From: Callorhinus ursinus
Lineage: Eukaryota > Chordata > Mammalia > Carnivora > Otariidae
DNA: 64,000 bases
NCBI RefSeq assembly: GCF_003265705.1
Contig: NW_020313288.1
Coordinates: forward strand, 2,949,616-3,013,615
Direction of reading: 5' to 3'
The translations under genes were made by a program, and so were the position numbers. Below the pieces are notes generated by a model. It searched no databases. It was not told where the DNA came from and saw nothing but the letters and a program-made list of their open reading frames with translations. Below, in pieces: positions 35,880-47,957 of this stretch; within the stretch, counting starts at the first letter, position 1; every line of letters starts with the position of its first letter.

Positions 35880-36600
35880 TAACTCACCAAGGAGCAAGCT
35901 CCCGTTAGGATGCACACCCGCCCGAATCCCAGCCTCCCCCTCCCTCCTCGGCGCTGCCTCCCGCCCCAGTTCCACCCGCCAAGGACTCAGGGGCGGACCC
36001 ATGGGGATGGGGAGGCCCCCTACCGCGGCCGCTTCCACTTAGTCCTGGCGGGTTCGATGCCCCCCTCCGGCCCCGCGCTCACCATCTCGGGGTCCCGCTC
36101 CCGGATCTGCGGGCGTCCTCCCCGCCGAGCTCCGCCACTCCTGGGCTGCTCGGGACTGGAGCGCGGCGGCCGGCCCCGGCTGAGAGCCACACCTACCAGG
36201 CCGCCAGGGCCCTCCCTCGGGCCTGATTGGATGGTATACAGGCTCCGCGCTCCGATTGGGCGATGTTTCAGGTTCTGAGACCTGATTGGATGAGGTTTCG
36301 GAGTTAACTCCTCTTGGCCCCGATTGGACGTTTCTCTGGGACACCGAGCTCCCCGCACCGTGATAGGACAGCCTGTGGCCCCTCACGTTCTGATTGGACG
36401 GTGATCCCGGCACCGCCCCTGTGGTCCCAGATTGGGCAGATCTCCCAGGCCCCGCCTCCTGTGTCCTGACTGACAGGCCGGCGCTACCCGCGTGTCTCAT
36501 CTGCCTACCGGGAGTTCGGCTCCCAAGAGAATGGACTCCTAGCTGGCTGACCCGCCTACGTCCTCCTTCTGTCCCGGGAATCTGACTCAGTTTCTCCGTG
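35880..36600 (-). promoter_or_regulatory. CpG island promoter with a CCAAT-box array, probable gene A promoter
   Basis: This is the only dense CpG stretch in the window. Reading the minus strand, six perfect CCAAT boxes occur (plus-strand ATTGG at 36226, 36255, 36285, 36323, 36393 and 36431), with a decayed seventh (ATAGG at 36363). Spacings are 29, 30, 38, 40, 30 and 38 bp. Most sit in a GATTGG context, the typical NF-Y site. No TATA box is evident. The array lies about 140-350 bp upstream of the ATG exon on the minus strand. A full CRE palindrome TGACGTCA lies at 36701-36708. Minus-strand transcription of gene A is inferred from the downstream exon. Confidence 0.8.
36083..36085 (-). CDS. 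Gene A start-codon exon (exon 1 ends in ATG)
   Basis: On the minus strand, GACCCCGAGATG is directly followed by GTGAGCGCGG, a textbook donor. An exon that contributes only the initiator Met before a KRAB-A exon fits the ZNF77-type structure, where the protein begins M plus the first KRAB-A residue. After splicing, the start context is GAGATGGAC, with purine at -3 and G at +4. The exon probably starts 50-130 bp upstream (36135-36215), but the transcription start cannot be read from sequence. Joining it to 21242 needs a 14.8-kb intron filled with ERVs. Confidence 0.72.
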
Positions 36601-36700
36601 GAGCCTCCCTTGTGCGGCTCCCCATCAGGATGTGACAGAGCAGTGGGGCCCGGTAACCCTTGGGCACCTGTCCTCTGTTTAAGCACAGCTCAAGAACTGG

Positions 36701-36708
36701 TGACGTCA
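36701..36708. promoter_or_regulatory. CRE palindrome TGACGTCA
   Basis: A perfect CREB/ATF consensus site at the outer edge of the CpG-rich promoter. Confidence 0.5.
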
Positions 36709-36789
36709 CCTCAGGGAAGGCAAGGTCTCCCTGGGTTTTGACCTGATCCTTTGACACCGCGAGGCCCCGCCCTCCACCACCACCCCGAC

Positions 36790-37411
36790 TTCTCTGGGTC
36801 CTGCATGTATCCCTGCTTCATTCCTTTTTTGTGGCTGAGTAATACTCGGTCCTATGTATATGCTGCACTGTTCATCCATCCAAGCTGGTGGACAGTTGAG
36901 AAATTTCCCTCTTTTGCAGGTGTTGAATAGTTTTGCACCTAGCATCCATGTACACATATCTGTTTCAATTTAGGTAGGACTGGGATACTTGGGTCACATT
37001 GTAATTCTGAGTTTAACTTCTTGAGGAACCACAAACTTTTTCCACATCGGCTGCTGGAGTTTAATTCCGATCACCCATGCACAAGCGTTCCAATTTCCCC
37101 ACATTCTCACTGATGCTTGTTTTCTGAATTCTGGATTCTAGCCATCCTACTGAGTGGGAAGTGGTATCTCATTGCGGTTTTGACTTGCATTTCCCTTGTT
37201 AGTGCCGTTGAGAATCTTTGAATGTGTTTATTAGACATCTCCGTGTCATCTTAAAAGTAATATCTATACAACGTTTTGCTCAGTACTTAACTGGGTCGTT
37301 TGAGTTTTTGTTATTCAGATAGGAGTTCTTTGTGTATTCTGGATAATAAAATCTTACCAAATATGTGATTTAGAAATATGTTCTCTCATTTTCTGAGTGT
37401 CCTTTCACTCT
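36790..37411 (-). mobile_element. Old LINE-1 ORF2 fragment, antisense
   Basis: The reverse complement matches the C-terminal ORF2 region seen elsewhere in the window. Clues are a GTGGCTGAGTAATACTC-type segment, CATCCATGTACAC, GGTATCTCATTGCGG and GAACTCCTATCTGAATAA on the reverse strand. It is decayed with no open frame. Confidence 0.75.
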
Positions 37412-37548
37412 TATTTTTTTAAAGATTTATTTATTATTTTTAGAGAGAGAGAGAGCGAGACCATGGCGGGGGGGTAGGGGCAAAGAGGCAGAGAAAGAAT
37501 CTCAGGGAGACTGCCCACTGAGTGCAGAGCCCGCCTCGGGGATTGAAC
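37412..37548 (-). mobile_element. CAN SINE, head missing
   Basis: The T-rich tail and (AGAG) middle lead to GCAGAGCCCGCCTCGGGGATTGAAC, and the GCCACCCAGGCGCC head is absent. Confidence 0.82.
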
Positions 37549-37899
37549 ATATTTCCCAGAATTACTGTCTGATGATTCTAGGTGATAATTCAGCAGTAGT
37601 CTAACTTGTATGAGTATTGAGAGTACAAATAAAGATGCCCTAGTCTAGGGTTGGGGTCACCATACACATGGACCGATGCATAGGGGCTTGTTTGGCAACA
37701 GATTGCAGCCCATTGTTCTAAAGAGTAGCCTGTCCATCAGGCATGTACCCAAACCAAACACCATTCTTTCCCTTCTATTTTTTTAGCGTTCCTGACTTCT
37801 ACTTCATCTCCACAATCTTCCCCATCCTGGATCAGATTGTATGGTCAGAAGTCCACAGCTCTGGGTTTTCCACCCAGCCCCACTGTGGCCACCAGGCCA
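37549..37899. other. Unassigned sequence
   Basis: No gene or repeat is recognised between the SINE and the provirus 2 LTR. Confidence 0.4.
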
Positions 37900-38600
37900 C
37901 CAATATAGGCTGTCATACTTTTGGATTTTCTCTGGGAACTCAACTGCCTCAATGTGAACACTTTGCCAAGGACAAAAGGCAACCTTAGCTTAACATTAGC
38001 CCAACCGCCAGGATCCTGTATGTATCCTTTAACAGATATAAATTCCTTAGGAAACTTCCTTTATTTCTAACCCCCTTCCCCAAGATACATGTGGGCAATC
38101 ATCCTCCAGTGTATGGCCCACTGATATACACCTGAAATATCTCTTGACTAAGGTTTTACTAGACAGTAATAAATGATCTTTTCCTAACCACAGCTAGCCC
38201 CTCAAGGTCCTGGGAACCTTGATAACAAATTCTTTAGACATTTATGCTATCCCTAAGCCCCTCCCAACTTGAAAGTATATAATAAATCACTCCTCACAAC
38301 CCTAGTGCTCTTTCTGCCCACAGCTCCTATCACCATGCTTAATAAAACCACACTCTTTGCACCAAAGACATCTCAAGAATTCTTTCTTGGGGCACCTGGG
38401 TGGCTCAGTTGGTCAAGCATCTGCCTTTGGCTCAGGTCGTGATCCCAGAGTTCTGGGATTGAGCCCCCTGTTGGGCTCCCTATCTGTGGGAAGCCTGCTT
38501 CTCCCTCTCCTCCCTATTCATGCTCTCTCTCAAATAAATAAAATCTTTAAAAAAAAATTCTTTCTTGACCATTAGCTTCCAGATCCCAACATTTCACATC
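37900..38600 (+). mobile_element. 5' LTR of ERV provirus 2
   Basis: It matches the 3' LTR at 44410-44980. Shared phrases include GGACAAAAGGCAACC/GGGCAAAAGGCAACC, TTACTAGACAGTAATAAATGA and AACTTGAAA[G/A]TATATAA. It ends TTTCACATCA before a TTTGGGCAC primer-site position. A SINE interrupts it at 38390-38555. The left end is approximate. Confidence 0.78.
38390..38555 (+). mobile_element. CAN SINE in the provirus 2 LTR
   Basis: Flanked by AATTCTTTCTTG at 38378-38389 and 38556-38567. The 3' LTR has no SINE. Confidence 0.95.
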
Positions 38601-40563
38601 ATTTGGGCACTGAAATATGGAGCTTGAGTCTTCTCACCTGGACTCCAAGCCTCAGTGTAAACTTGGTAATTTCTCTACTCTTCCTTTATGTCCATGTCAT
38701 CAAATTTTCAAGGAGTATGGTCCTTTGGGAAAACATTCGTGTCGACTGGTCAGGCTGCAATCCTCTAGCCCATGGCTATTGTTCGGGGAGGAGGAAGCCT
38801 ACCTTTTGGCTGGAAGTTAGTACCATGGCTGGAATAGTAATAAGACCCAGAAACTTGATACCCTGTCTTTATTCCTGTCCTTATACAAAGTTGTCTGTCT
38901 TGGGCATGGGACAGCCACCTAAGTCACCAGGAGAGTTGCCAATCTTAAGACTCCCATGTAAGGTTTCATCATTGGTCTAATGTGATCCCCTTCACATCCC
39001 TGGTCTAGCTGCTTCTGTCTACGAGACCTTTGCCCAGAGCCAACCAAAACCAATAACTGATTGAATTAAAACCCAACCAGGGAAGTTTCCTAGGAAAGTT
39101 GGCTGTAAAAGACTACCTGTGTTGGAAGGTTGCTTAGTCCATGATGGATTTGTGTCTTTTCTTTTCTGGCAATGCCCACTATTACTTAAATTACAACATT
39201 AGGTAATTTCCCCTTGTAAAACTTTTGTAGTGTTTTCCATGGGTTACAAATGGTGGGTTCTTCATGGCACAGCACAGTATTACAGTCCATTCACCGGCTA
39301 CGATGCGATGGGGAAGTGGAGGGACACTAGCATCCTTCCTACAGGGCCTTTATACCAGGGCACTGATCACAGCAATTTCATTTGAGGGAGGCTTCTGGTC
39401 ACTTTGACACCAGGAATTTCTCAAATATCCTGTGTGGCACCCCACCCAAGAATTGGGGGGGGTGGGTAGTTTTGGTAATGGACCTCCATACTTTTCTATG
39501 AAAATGGGATCATCTTTTTCAGTTCCCAAGATCTCTCCCCGGAAACAATTCAGATTGCGAAATTTAGGAAAAGACTGATCTCCTGTTACACTGCATGGCC
39601 TCAGTATGATCTATCAGTTGGATCTCTTCTGCAGGAAACAGGGCAGTCAGATGGAGGTACGCAATGTCCAGGCCCTCTAGCACTAAAACAGGACCCTGAC
39701 CTAAGGGCCTCTTGTGGAGGATGATTAACCTCCACAAGAATGTGTTTGATTATTAACCAGGTTAATAAACTCCCTCCTGACATATTGGATAATAATTACC
39801 TAAATAGGCTTCCTCCTGATAAATCCAGGTGGCTGAAGGAAACATCATCCCTAAGGAGGGGCATGCTGACACTCTCACTGTTCCTCTTCCTAATAGCTGT
39901 GGGGCCTTCTCCCTCATTCATTTCCCAGGTTAATGGCTACAATTTGAGCCATCTGTGGTTAGTCTACCTCAGGATGGTGATTTTGAGGAATATTCCCAAC
40001 CAGCTACCAAAACTCCCTTTGTTTCAAGGAAGCTCCCTGTCTTCTCCAGTCCAACATGGACTGCATATTTCCACATTGGTGGAAAAAAAATGGTGTCTGG
40101 TCATCTGTCTGAGCTGATGATGTTTAGAACCGGCAACCTCATTCTCTGCCCTCTGGCAGCACTTCAGCTCTTCTGCCCCTTCCACCCCCATTTATATACC
40201 AGCTTGTGTATAGACTGCATAACTGGTTCCCATACCATTCTCAGTGCCTCCAGCACCATTGGCTCCTACTTCTATCCTTGCTATCAAGAAGTGAAAAGCA
40301 TCCCCTTGGACTTAACACCGCCCACTTCAGATTTCCCCACAGGTGCCCCAGGTAAAAACACTGACAATAGGGAACAAAGTGATTTTTAAGTGGACCCAGG
40401 TGGAACATAATTCGGTATTGCAACTAAATTAACTACGTTGGTTTAATTAAGATGCCTTTAGAGTTATCAACATTAAATATGAAACTTTCATTCTACCAAG
40501 ATTTACTGAAGGTCAAATAAGCTCATGATTTCTGTTGCAATTTGTTAGCCAAAAGATGACTTA

Positions 40564-40771
40564 TGGGCACCTGGGTGGCTCGATTGTTTGAGCGACTGGC
40601 TCTTGATTTTGGCTCAGGTTATGATCTCAGAGTCCCAGGATCTCCCAGCATCAGGCTCCTTGCCCAGTGGGGAGTCTGCTTTTCTCCCTCTCCTTCTGCC
40701 CCTCCCTGTGCATTCTCTCTCTCTTTCTCTCAAATAAATAAATACATCTTAAAAACAAAACAAAACAAAAC
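40564..40771 (+). mobile_element. CAN SINE
   Basis: Flanked by AAGATGACTTA at 40553-40563 and 40772-40782. It has an older-type head (GACTGGCTCTTGATTTTGGCTC) and an (AAAAC)n tail. Confidence 0.95.
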
Positions 40772-40947
40772 AAGATGACTTAAAATGATGGTTCACTTTG
40801 TTTGACTCAGTTTCATCAGCAATTGTTAAAATAGCTTTTGAAGTCCTTGATAACCTGAAACTTGCAAGTTTTGCTTGGATGATAAGTTGGGTTGAATTTA
40901 CTGGCCATCTAAGTCTTTTCCAAATGACATAAAATCCTAAAGCATTG

Positions 40948-41139
40948 GGGGCGCCTGGGTGGCTCAGTCGTTAAGCGTCTGCCTTCGGCTCAGGTCATGA
41001 TCCCAGGGTCCTGGGATCGAGTCCCACATCGGGCTCCCTGCTAGCAGGAAGCCTGCTTCTCCCTCTCCCACTCCCCCTGCTTGTGTTCCTGCTCTCGCTG
41101 TCTCTCTCTGTCCAATAAATAAATAAAATCTTTAAAAAA
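40948..41139 (+). mobile_element. CAN SINE, young
   Basis: Flanked by a perfect 16-bp repeat AAATCCTAAAGCATTG at 40932-40947 and 41140-41155. It is one of the copies closest to the window consensus. Confidence 0.97.
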
Positions 41140-42931
41140 AAATCCTAAAGCATTGATTACTGTAGATAGGTTTGTGCTTCTGGTTCTTATTGCAGAGAAA
41201 TGGAGGATATTTGGGTCTGTTGGAAAACATGCTTAGTGCTTAAATGATTCGTTAGTTTGCAATCTAAAGAATTCTAGTGTAACAGTTCACAGTTGTTTAC
41301 TATTCATTTCCCTTGGAGACTAAGGCTTCTAACGGTTAAAATTCTGCTAAATGTAATTAAGACTGATGGAATTAGGGAAGCGCCTGTGTATGTAGGAAAG
41401 TAGGAGCTATGTAAGGAAGATATAAAGAATAGAGCTCATATTTTTTTGAAGGAAAAAAAATAACTTTGCCCTAAAATGAGACTGGTTGTTTGGAAAGAAA
41501 TGGTGTTGGACAAAATATGAATGCAAAGGAAAGTTCTAGAAAGTTTGTGAAGGGAAATCTTTGTGTGGTGAACAGACTGAGATTTAAACGAATGGACAAT
41601 GTCATAAGATTGAAATTCTGCCTTCTCTCTGTTAAAAAGACAAACTTTTCTTGTACTGTTGGTCTGTTCTTGATAGGAAAATGTTAATAAATAGTTTTCT
41701 CTTTTGTCCGCCCAGAAAAAACAGTTTCCATGTTTTGTCTTCATCAGGTCTTTGATGAAAACTAATCCTGTTTAGGCATGTGCTTAAAACTTTCTAAGGT
41801 TTTAACAAACTTCTCCAAGATGTAAATTGTAAACAAAGTCTCTTTGAATAATTAGGATTATTTGGTATGTTATGTTCTGGTATAAAGTCATCACCTGGTA
41901 TTCTGATTATTGAAATGTTATGTGTCACAGAAATAACTGAATTTCCTTGTCAACTGCATCATAATGAACTCTCATTAATAATGTCTATTTCTGAGTTTTT
42001 TCATTTATAATTGTTCCCATGCTCTTGCAAAGTCTGTTTCATCTTCAAAGAGATTTCATAAAATGGGCTTTTGACAAAGACAGGTATTAGATATCTTTCA
42101 GATCCTAAAACTGAAATGGGTAAGAACTCCAAGAATTCAAAAGCTGCATTCAAACTGAAAGAGAATTAATAACATGGAACTAAATGAAGAGAAAATGGTT
42201 ATAGTTTTGTGACTCTTATTTCAAACATTACATATTTGCTCTTCCAGATTAAGGAAACGTTCTCTTAAGGTATCTATCACTTACAGAAATGTGATAAAGT
42301 AATCATTTCTGAATGAACTGAAGCATTTAACTTTTCTCTCTACCTGAACCCTCTGAAATTCAAAAAGTCTCAGTAAGTATTCTTTCTTCCAGAGCAATTA
42401 TAATCATTGGAATAAGTCAACAAGAATCTGTCCAACTTGTAACAGGACACCATTGGAAACATTGGTTATTTTACCAAGGCTTTGACTGGAATGTCATATT
42501 TGAGAGAGACATATATAGACTGAGCTATGACCAGACAGCTTTAAGGAACTGAGGTTGACTTTATAAAATATGGAGCCAGAAAGCCCCTTGGGAATGTTGG
42601 TCTGATACCCTGCTTACAGAATTCCCAGGAGTCTCCCCAGGTAAGTGAAGAATGTCTCCTCCTGGCAGGTGCAGGAACCTCAGGATATTGTGGGGACCTT
42701 GAGAAGAGGAATTCACACAAATCTAAAGGTATCACAGGCATGTCTGATGGCAAGTACCTGGATTCTGGATTAGAGAGAATACTAAAAGTTCAATCTGGAT
42801 TCCATATAAAAAGTTCCAGCCAAGCAGATTTTAAAAGATCTATATGGCCAATCACCATTCTTACTGAGCTTATGTAAATAATCAGGCCAAATTTGTTAAA
42901 ATTGGACTTGTATTGCAAATGAATTAGTCTT

Positions 42932-43125
42932 TAAAAAAAAGATTTTATTTATTTATTTGACAGATAGAGGGACAGCGAGAGCAGGAACACAAGCAGGGGT
43001 AGTGGGAGAGGGAGAAACAGGCTCCCTGCCAAGCAGGGAGCCCGATGCGGGGCTCGATCCCAGGATCCTGGTATCATGACCTGAGCTGAAGGCAGTTGCT
43101 TAATTACTGAGCCACCCAGGCGCCA
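42932..43125 (-). mobile_element. CAN SINE
   Basis: Flanked by TGCAAATGAATTAGTCTT (42914-42931) and TGCAAATGAGTTAGTCTT (43126-43143). Confidence 0.96.
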
Positions 43126-44409
43126 TGCAAATGAGTTAGTCTTGGTTTGGCTAATAATCATCCTGAAAATAATGTTGATTTTAGAGAGTAAAGAAAAATT
43201 GTGTTTCAATAACACACCTTTACTGATGTTAAGTTCTAGTTCTGATTGTCTCTGAATGTTTGATGTTTGCCTAAGCTAGACAACTTGAGGTGAATTTAAG
43301 AAAAATATCCACAACAGCTCATGAACAGCCAATCTTCTTGCTTGTTATTCTGTCAAGATAATAACAGTACCCGAGGGACATATGATTGTTTAAACAGCTG
43401 GAAGATGGAATGGATCCCCCAACAATTGTATGATTCAAGGAACACCTTGACCAATTCTGTGTGGTTGGGATGGCAAAATCACTCCTTAAGCCAGAGTGTA
43501 CTCCACTCCATGTGGTTAACTATGGTGGGTGGCCTCACTATAATTATGCCTGGACTGGATGATGCACTTGGGAATGCCCTATGTCTGGGACAAGTCTTCT
43601 CCCACTTCCCAGTGATTCCTCATAATTAGGATATTGTTAAGGCTAGACCTCAACCAAAGAGGGCTTCTTGATGGTTTTAACCCTTAGCCATATTTGTCCC
43701 AGGAACTGCCTCTAGTGATATAAAATTGCAAGTAGAGGCTTTAACTAAGCATATAGCAGCCACCTTAGCCAAATCCAGGTATATACTGGATGGAATATAT
43801 CAAATCTGGGATAAATATCATAGCACAATGTGTAAAGCAGTTTTACAAAACAGAATGCAGGAGATGTGTTAACTGCTGCACAAGGTAGAATTTGTGCTAT
43901 GATAAAAACAGAATGCTGTGTATACATTCCGGGTTATCACAATAATATTTCTGGGTTTCTACCTGACCTGAATACTCAAATAGGCACTTTAACAATCCCT
44001 CTCCTTCCTTTAGTGATGATTGAACTCCTGGACTGTAAGACTATTTGTCAGCTATGAAATCACTCTTATTTGGGCTTCTTTCTTCTTTCTTCCTTGTTAC
44101 AATAATTATGCTTTGCTCTTTTCTGCCATGTCTCTCCACCTGGTGCCAAGACTCCTTCACTGCCATTGGGTCAAGCCAACAGATGATCCTTTCCACTAGG
44201 GGAGTTCCATACATGGGGTCTCCCTTGGATTCAGCAGCCTCTGCCTTTTGTAACTCCTATATATGTAAATCCCCAACTGACCAAACTAGACCCATAGGTA
44301 GGGACATCTCTACAACCCCCACTGAGCAGGGTGAAGTTACAGAAGGTAAGACCTTCCACCCTCAGCAACTGTTAAGATTTAAGGGTCACAACTGCTCAGG
44401 GGGAAATGA

Positions 44410-44980
44410 TGTGGAGAATGAACGCAAAAGAAAAATTAAATTTCCTTACAACCTACAAACCATTGGCAAGTCCTTAAGACAGGCAGAGTGACATTCCTCT
44501 AGGAACTCACTGCCCTGATGTTAATACTTTATTAAGGGCAAAAGGCAACCTTAGCTTAACATTAGCCCTACTTCCATGATCCTGTCAGTCCCCTTTAACA
44601 TATAAAAATCCCGTAGGAAACTTCCTTTAACTCTACCCCCCAAGATATATATTCACAATCATCCTCCAAGCCTATGGCTCACTGATATACACCTGAAGGG
44701 TCTCAGAACTAAGGTTTTACTAGACAGTAATAAATGACTTTTTCTAATAACAGCTAGTCCAAGGTCCTTAAAACTTTGATACCAAATTCCTTAGAGACTT
44801 ATACTATCCCTAATTGCCTCTCAACTTGAAAATATATAACCAGCCACCCCTCACAACCCCAGTGCGGCTTGCTCTGCCCCTGGGTCCTGTCCCTGTGCTT
44901 TGATAAAACTACCCTCTTTGCTCTAAAGATGATTCCAAGTTCTTTCTTGACCATTAGCCTCCAGACCCCATTTCACATTA
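44410..44980 (+). mobile_element. 3' LTR of ERV provirus 2
   Basis: It starts TGTGGAGAATGAACGC after the purine tract and ends CATTTCACATTA. It carries a TATATAA box near 44834 and a weak GATAAAACT poly(A) region near 44902. Its right edge touches the duplicated ERV fossil of copy B directly. Confidence 0.82.
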
Positions 44981-44984
44981 TTCC

Positions 44985-47504
44985 TACCTGGAACTGTGCT
45001 GGCCTTCGGACCAACTCCTTTTGAAAACCAGCCTGTTCTTGTTGAAAGAGTGGTTTTTAGGAATTTCTCTTTTTGTTCTAAAGAAAAAAAGCTTAGAAAT
45101 GGGATCCCAGCCATCAAAATGCTTTGTCCCCATTTTGTGGTGCCCTCTGGTGTTATGCTTAAAAACTATGGTCTCTCCTCACATGCATTTCTAACTAAAT
45201 GGACTAACTTCACAAGAACTTAGACCATCAATGGTCCTTATGGGGAACTTTTGATGTCCCCAAATTGACTCTTATCAAAACTGAATTGAACAGCCATGGC
45301 TCTACAATTGTCAAACCAGATAGGATGCCTACTTCAATGAGTATTTTGAAGCTTCCAAACACTATCAGGACTTAATGTTGCTTCTCTGCAAAACACTACT
45401 TCTAAATTAAAACACTACTTCTAAATTAACAGAGGCAAACCTTTGAAAGGTATCAAAATGGCTTCTGATACTTTGTCCCTCCCCCATCTTTGTCTCCAGA
45501 GAGTTGCGACCACCTAGTGTGCAGACCAGCCCTCCAGTGCCCTCTCCCTCTCTTCCCTCTGCCCTATCCCTGCCTCCTGTGTACCCCCCTCCTTCTAATC
45601 CTTTCTCTGAAGGCCCCTTTTCCTCTGATTCCCTCCTCAGTCCTTCCTCTCCCGAACCTGTTAAGACAGGCTCATTTGGGGATCCAAATAAACCTCAATT
45701 TCTGGCATTCCCTGGATTGCAGGAATGCAATTCCCTGCATTCAAGACGGAACTGTGAGCCGGAGTCAGCATTTCCCAACGTGACTGAGGATCCCCATAGG
45801 TGTGCTTAAGAATTTAATAGTTATTCAAAGTTACCAATCTGGTTCTCAGATTTATAGCAATTAGCTCATATGCTTGTTGGTGAGGGCCAGGCCAAACACT
45901 GGATGAATGTGGCCTGATAGGAACATCTTAAAAAGTATTAGGGAAACAGCACATTTATGCAGGAATGTAGCAAACTCCCTGGAAATACTACTGAACAATT
46001 ATACTATCTTCGCTTAAGCCTGTTGAGTGCAACAAAATTCAGACTTGCACACAAAAACCTGATGGGCCTTTTCATGATGATAACAATTGACTCCAAATTG
46101 TCTTTAAATACTCTATTTTCAGTTACAGCATATGAAACAGTTTTAAAAAACTGTACTTTCTGCTAGTATTGCAAACAGCCAGGATATCAAAGAAAGCTTG
46201 TTACAAACCTAAGCACTCCAGGCACCTGCATCCCTCTAGCTGGATGTTCCAACATTCTCCACATTCCCAAAGACAGGGCTCTAAGGAACTATAGGGGCTG
46301 TTCCCAGGGCTCCCTCTTAATCAACTTGTGGAACCACCTCCACATTGGGAATGAGTCTCTGTCCTTGTTGACACCAGAACTACACTCCTGGTGGCCAACT
46401 TCCTGATGGAAAGCAGCCCCTGCTCACAAGGACTAAAACAGCTCCAACAGTGGGGGCCTTAAATCTCCACAGGTTCCTGTCTCTCAGCCTATTCTTTTCG
46501 TCTAGGCCCTTGGAGATACTCACCTTCTCCTTAGTTACTTCTCCTCTATTTATGTGTGCACCTGGCATTTCGTAGAAAAGTATCATGCCAGAATTTGATT
46601 TCCTCAAAATGGGCAAATAATTCCAGAATTTGGCAGCAGTAATCAAAATAATCAACCAGGGGAAGTACACGACCCCATGGCCTCTTTTCTACACTCTTGT
46701 CTCTGATGGCACCATAGCAGAGCCTGGGAATACTGGTCATTTGTTCCTATTGGATCAGCTACCTTGTTCTTTATGGGCAACATGTTCAACTGATATTGGC
46801 AGAATCCACATTGTACCTCATAAAGATAAAACTGTATTTATCAAAATCTCTTGGCAGAATGAGACAATACTGTATAAAGGAGCCCTTCAGGGGATCAAGC
46901 CCATCACAATCCCCTCCACTATACCCTGTAACACCCGTTTTCCTGGTGAGAAAACCCAATGGCTGACAATGGATATCTGTCTAGGACCTCTCAGCAATAA
47001 ATAACATTTTCATCCCTCCACACTCTTGTTCCTAACCCCTAGGCTACTGACATCCATTGCCACTAGAGGAAATTTTTCATTGTAATTCATCTATGCAGTG
47101 GATTTGGTATTTCAGTTGATAAGTGTAGCGAGTTTTTCTTTCACTTGGATAATACCCATGGACAGTCATATTGCTGGGAATCACAGAAAGTCTTTTGTAC
47201 TTTTCACAAACCTCTAAGGCAGCTCTGGATGACAGGGTTTTCTGCATCTCTGCTTTGTTATACTATGGAGATAACTTCATTCTCTGCCTCCCTTCAATGG
47301 AAGGCATCATCTACTTGTTAAAACTTTTGGCTTTAAAGGGACATAAAGTCTCAAAAAATTACATTTTGCTTAAACTCAAGATAAATACTTATGGCATCTG
47401 ATCTTGGAACCAGAGCACACTGGGATACAGACAAAACCCCTCATGACTTAATGCTGACACGTCATGTTTTGAGTCCCTGTGGCATTTTACATGTCACTCT
47501 TCTA
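44985..47504 (+). pseudogene. ERV gag-pro-pol fossil, copy B
   Basis: The homologue of 8190-11105. The gag part (about 45650-46100) and reverse transcriptase part (about 47150-47400) are the clearest. The latter reads YFSQ...LYYGDNFILC...LLALKGHKVSK, with YGDN in place of YVDD as in copy A. About 46100-46130 lacks the copy A SINE and roughly 150 bp around it. A frame at 46630-47004 (125 codons) stays open in this copy but is broken in copy A, and I cannot name it. Confidence 0.78.
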
Positions 47505-47522
47505 AGGAAGAAAGTTTTTTTC

Positions 47523-47566
47523 TTTTTCTTTCTTTCTCTTTTTTTAAAGATTTTATTTATTTATTT

Positions 47567-47604
<38 letters not shown>

Positions 47605-47741
47605 ACAAGCAGGGGGAGTGGGAGAGGGAGAAGCAGGCTTCCCACCGAGCAGGGAGCCCGATGCGGGGCTCAATCCCAGGACCTGGAATCATGACCTGAG
47701 CCGAAGGCAGACACTTAACAACTGAGCCACCTAGGCGCCCC
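47523..47741 (-). mobile_element. CAN SINE specific to copy B, with (GA)n expansion
   Basis: A perfect 18-bp duplication AGGAAGAAAGTTTTTTTC lies at 47505-47522 and 47742-47759. A run of about 15 GA units sits in the SINE middle. Copy A has the empty site near 11097. Confidence 0.97.
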
Positions 47742-47839
47742 AGGAAGAAAGTTTTTTTCATAGTTTACTAGTGGGTATTTCAAAAAAGATGAAAGTGGTA
47801 AATATTATCTTGGGTGTGCTACTGCAAATCCTTTTTCTT

Positions 47840-47957
47840 TTTAAGATGTTATTTTTTGATTTATTTTCCATGATCTCTACACAGAATGTGGGGCTCAAAC
47901 CCACAACACCAAGACCAAGAGTTGCACAATCCACTGACCTAGTCATCCAAGCACCCT
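47840..47957 (-). mobile_element. Old SINE fragment shared by both copies
   Basis: The counterpart of 11212-11296, with the same GGGGCTCAA...CCAAGAGTTGCAC order. Confidence 0.75.

Larger units (their letters stand above)
38601..44409 (+). pseudogene. ERV provirus 2 internal region, defective
   Basis: The layout is like provirus 1: leader (38601-39070), 39070-40430 with broken frames of uncertain identity, the AT-rich block (40430-42391), then a short unassigned part. The env transmembrane subunit follows at about 43830-44340, with the QNRM motif, the Cys motif ECCVYIP and a hydrophobic span in the 44045-44160 region. Pol is reduced to remnants near 43690. Stops and frameshifts occur throughout. 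A purine tract (CAGGGGGAAA) precedes the 3' LTR. The element is in the same family group as provirus 1, but with longer, clearly different LTRs. Confidence 0.75.

Noticed and set aside
36039..36686. 215-codon minus-strand frame in the CpG island
   Set aside because: Long frames are expected by chance in GC-rich DNA. The sequence is low complexity, and the ATG-donor exon explains the only convincing coding signal.
44045..44491. 148-codon plus-strand frame with a hydrophobic segment as a possible captured env gene
   Set aside because: It is only the tail end of the provirus 2 env. The upstream surface and most of the transmembrane part are broken, and the frame runs into the LTR.
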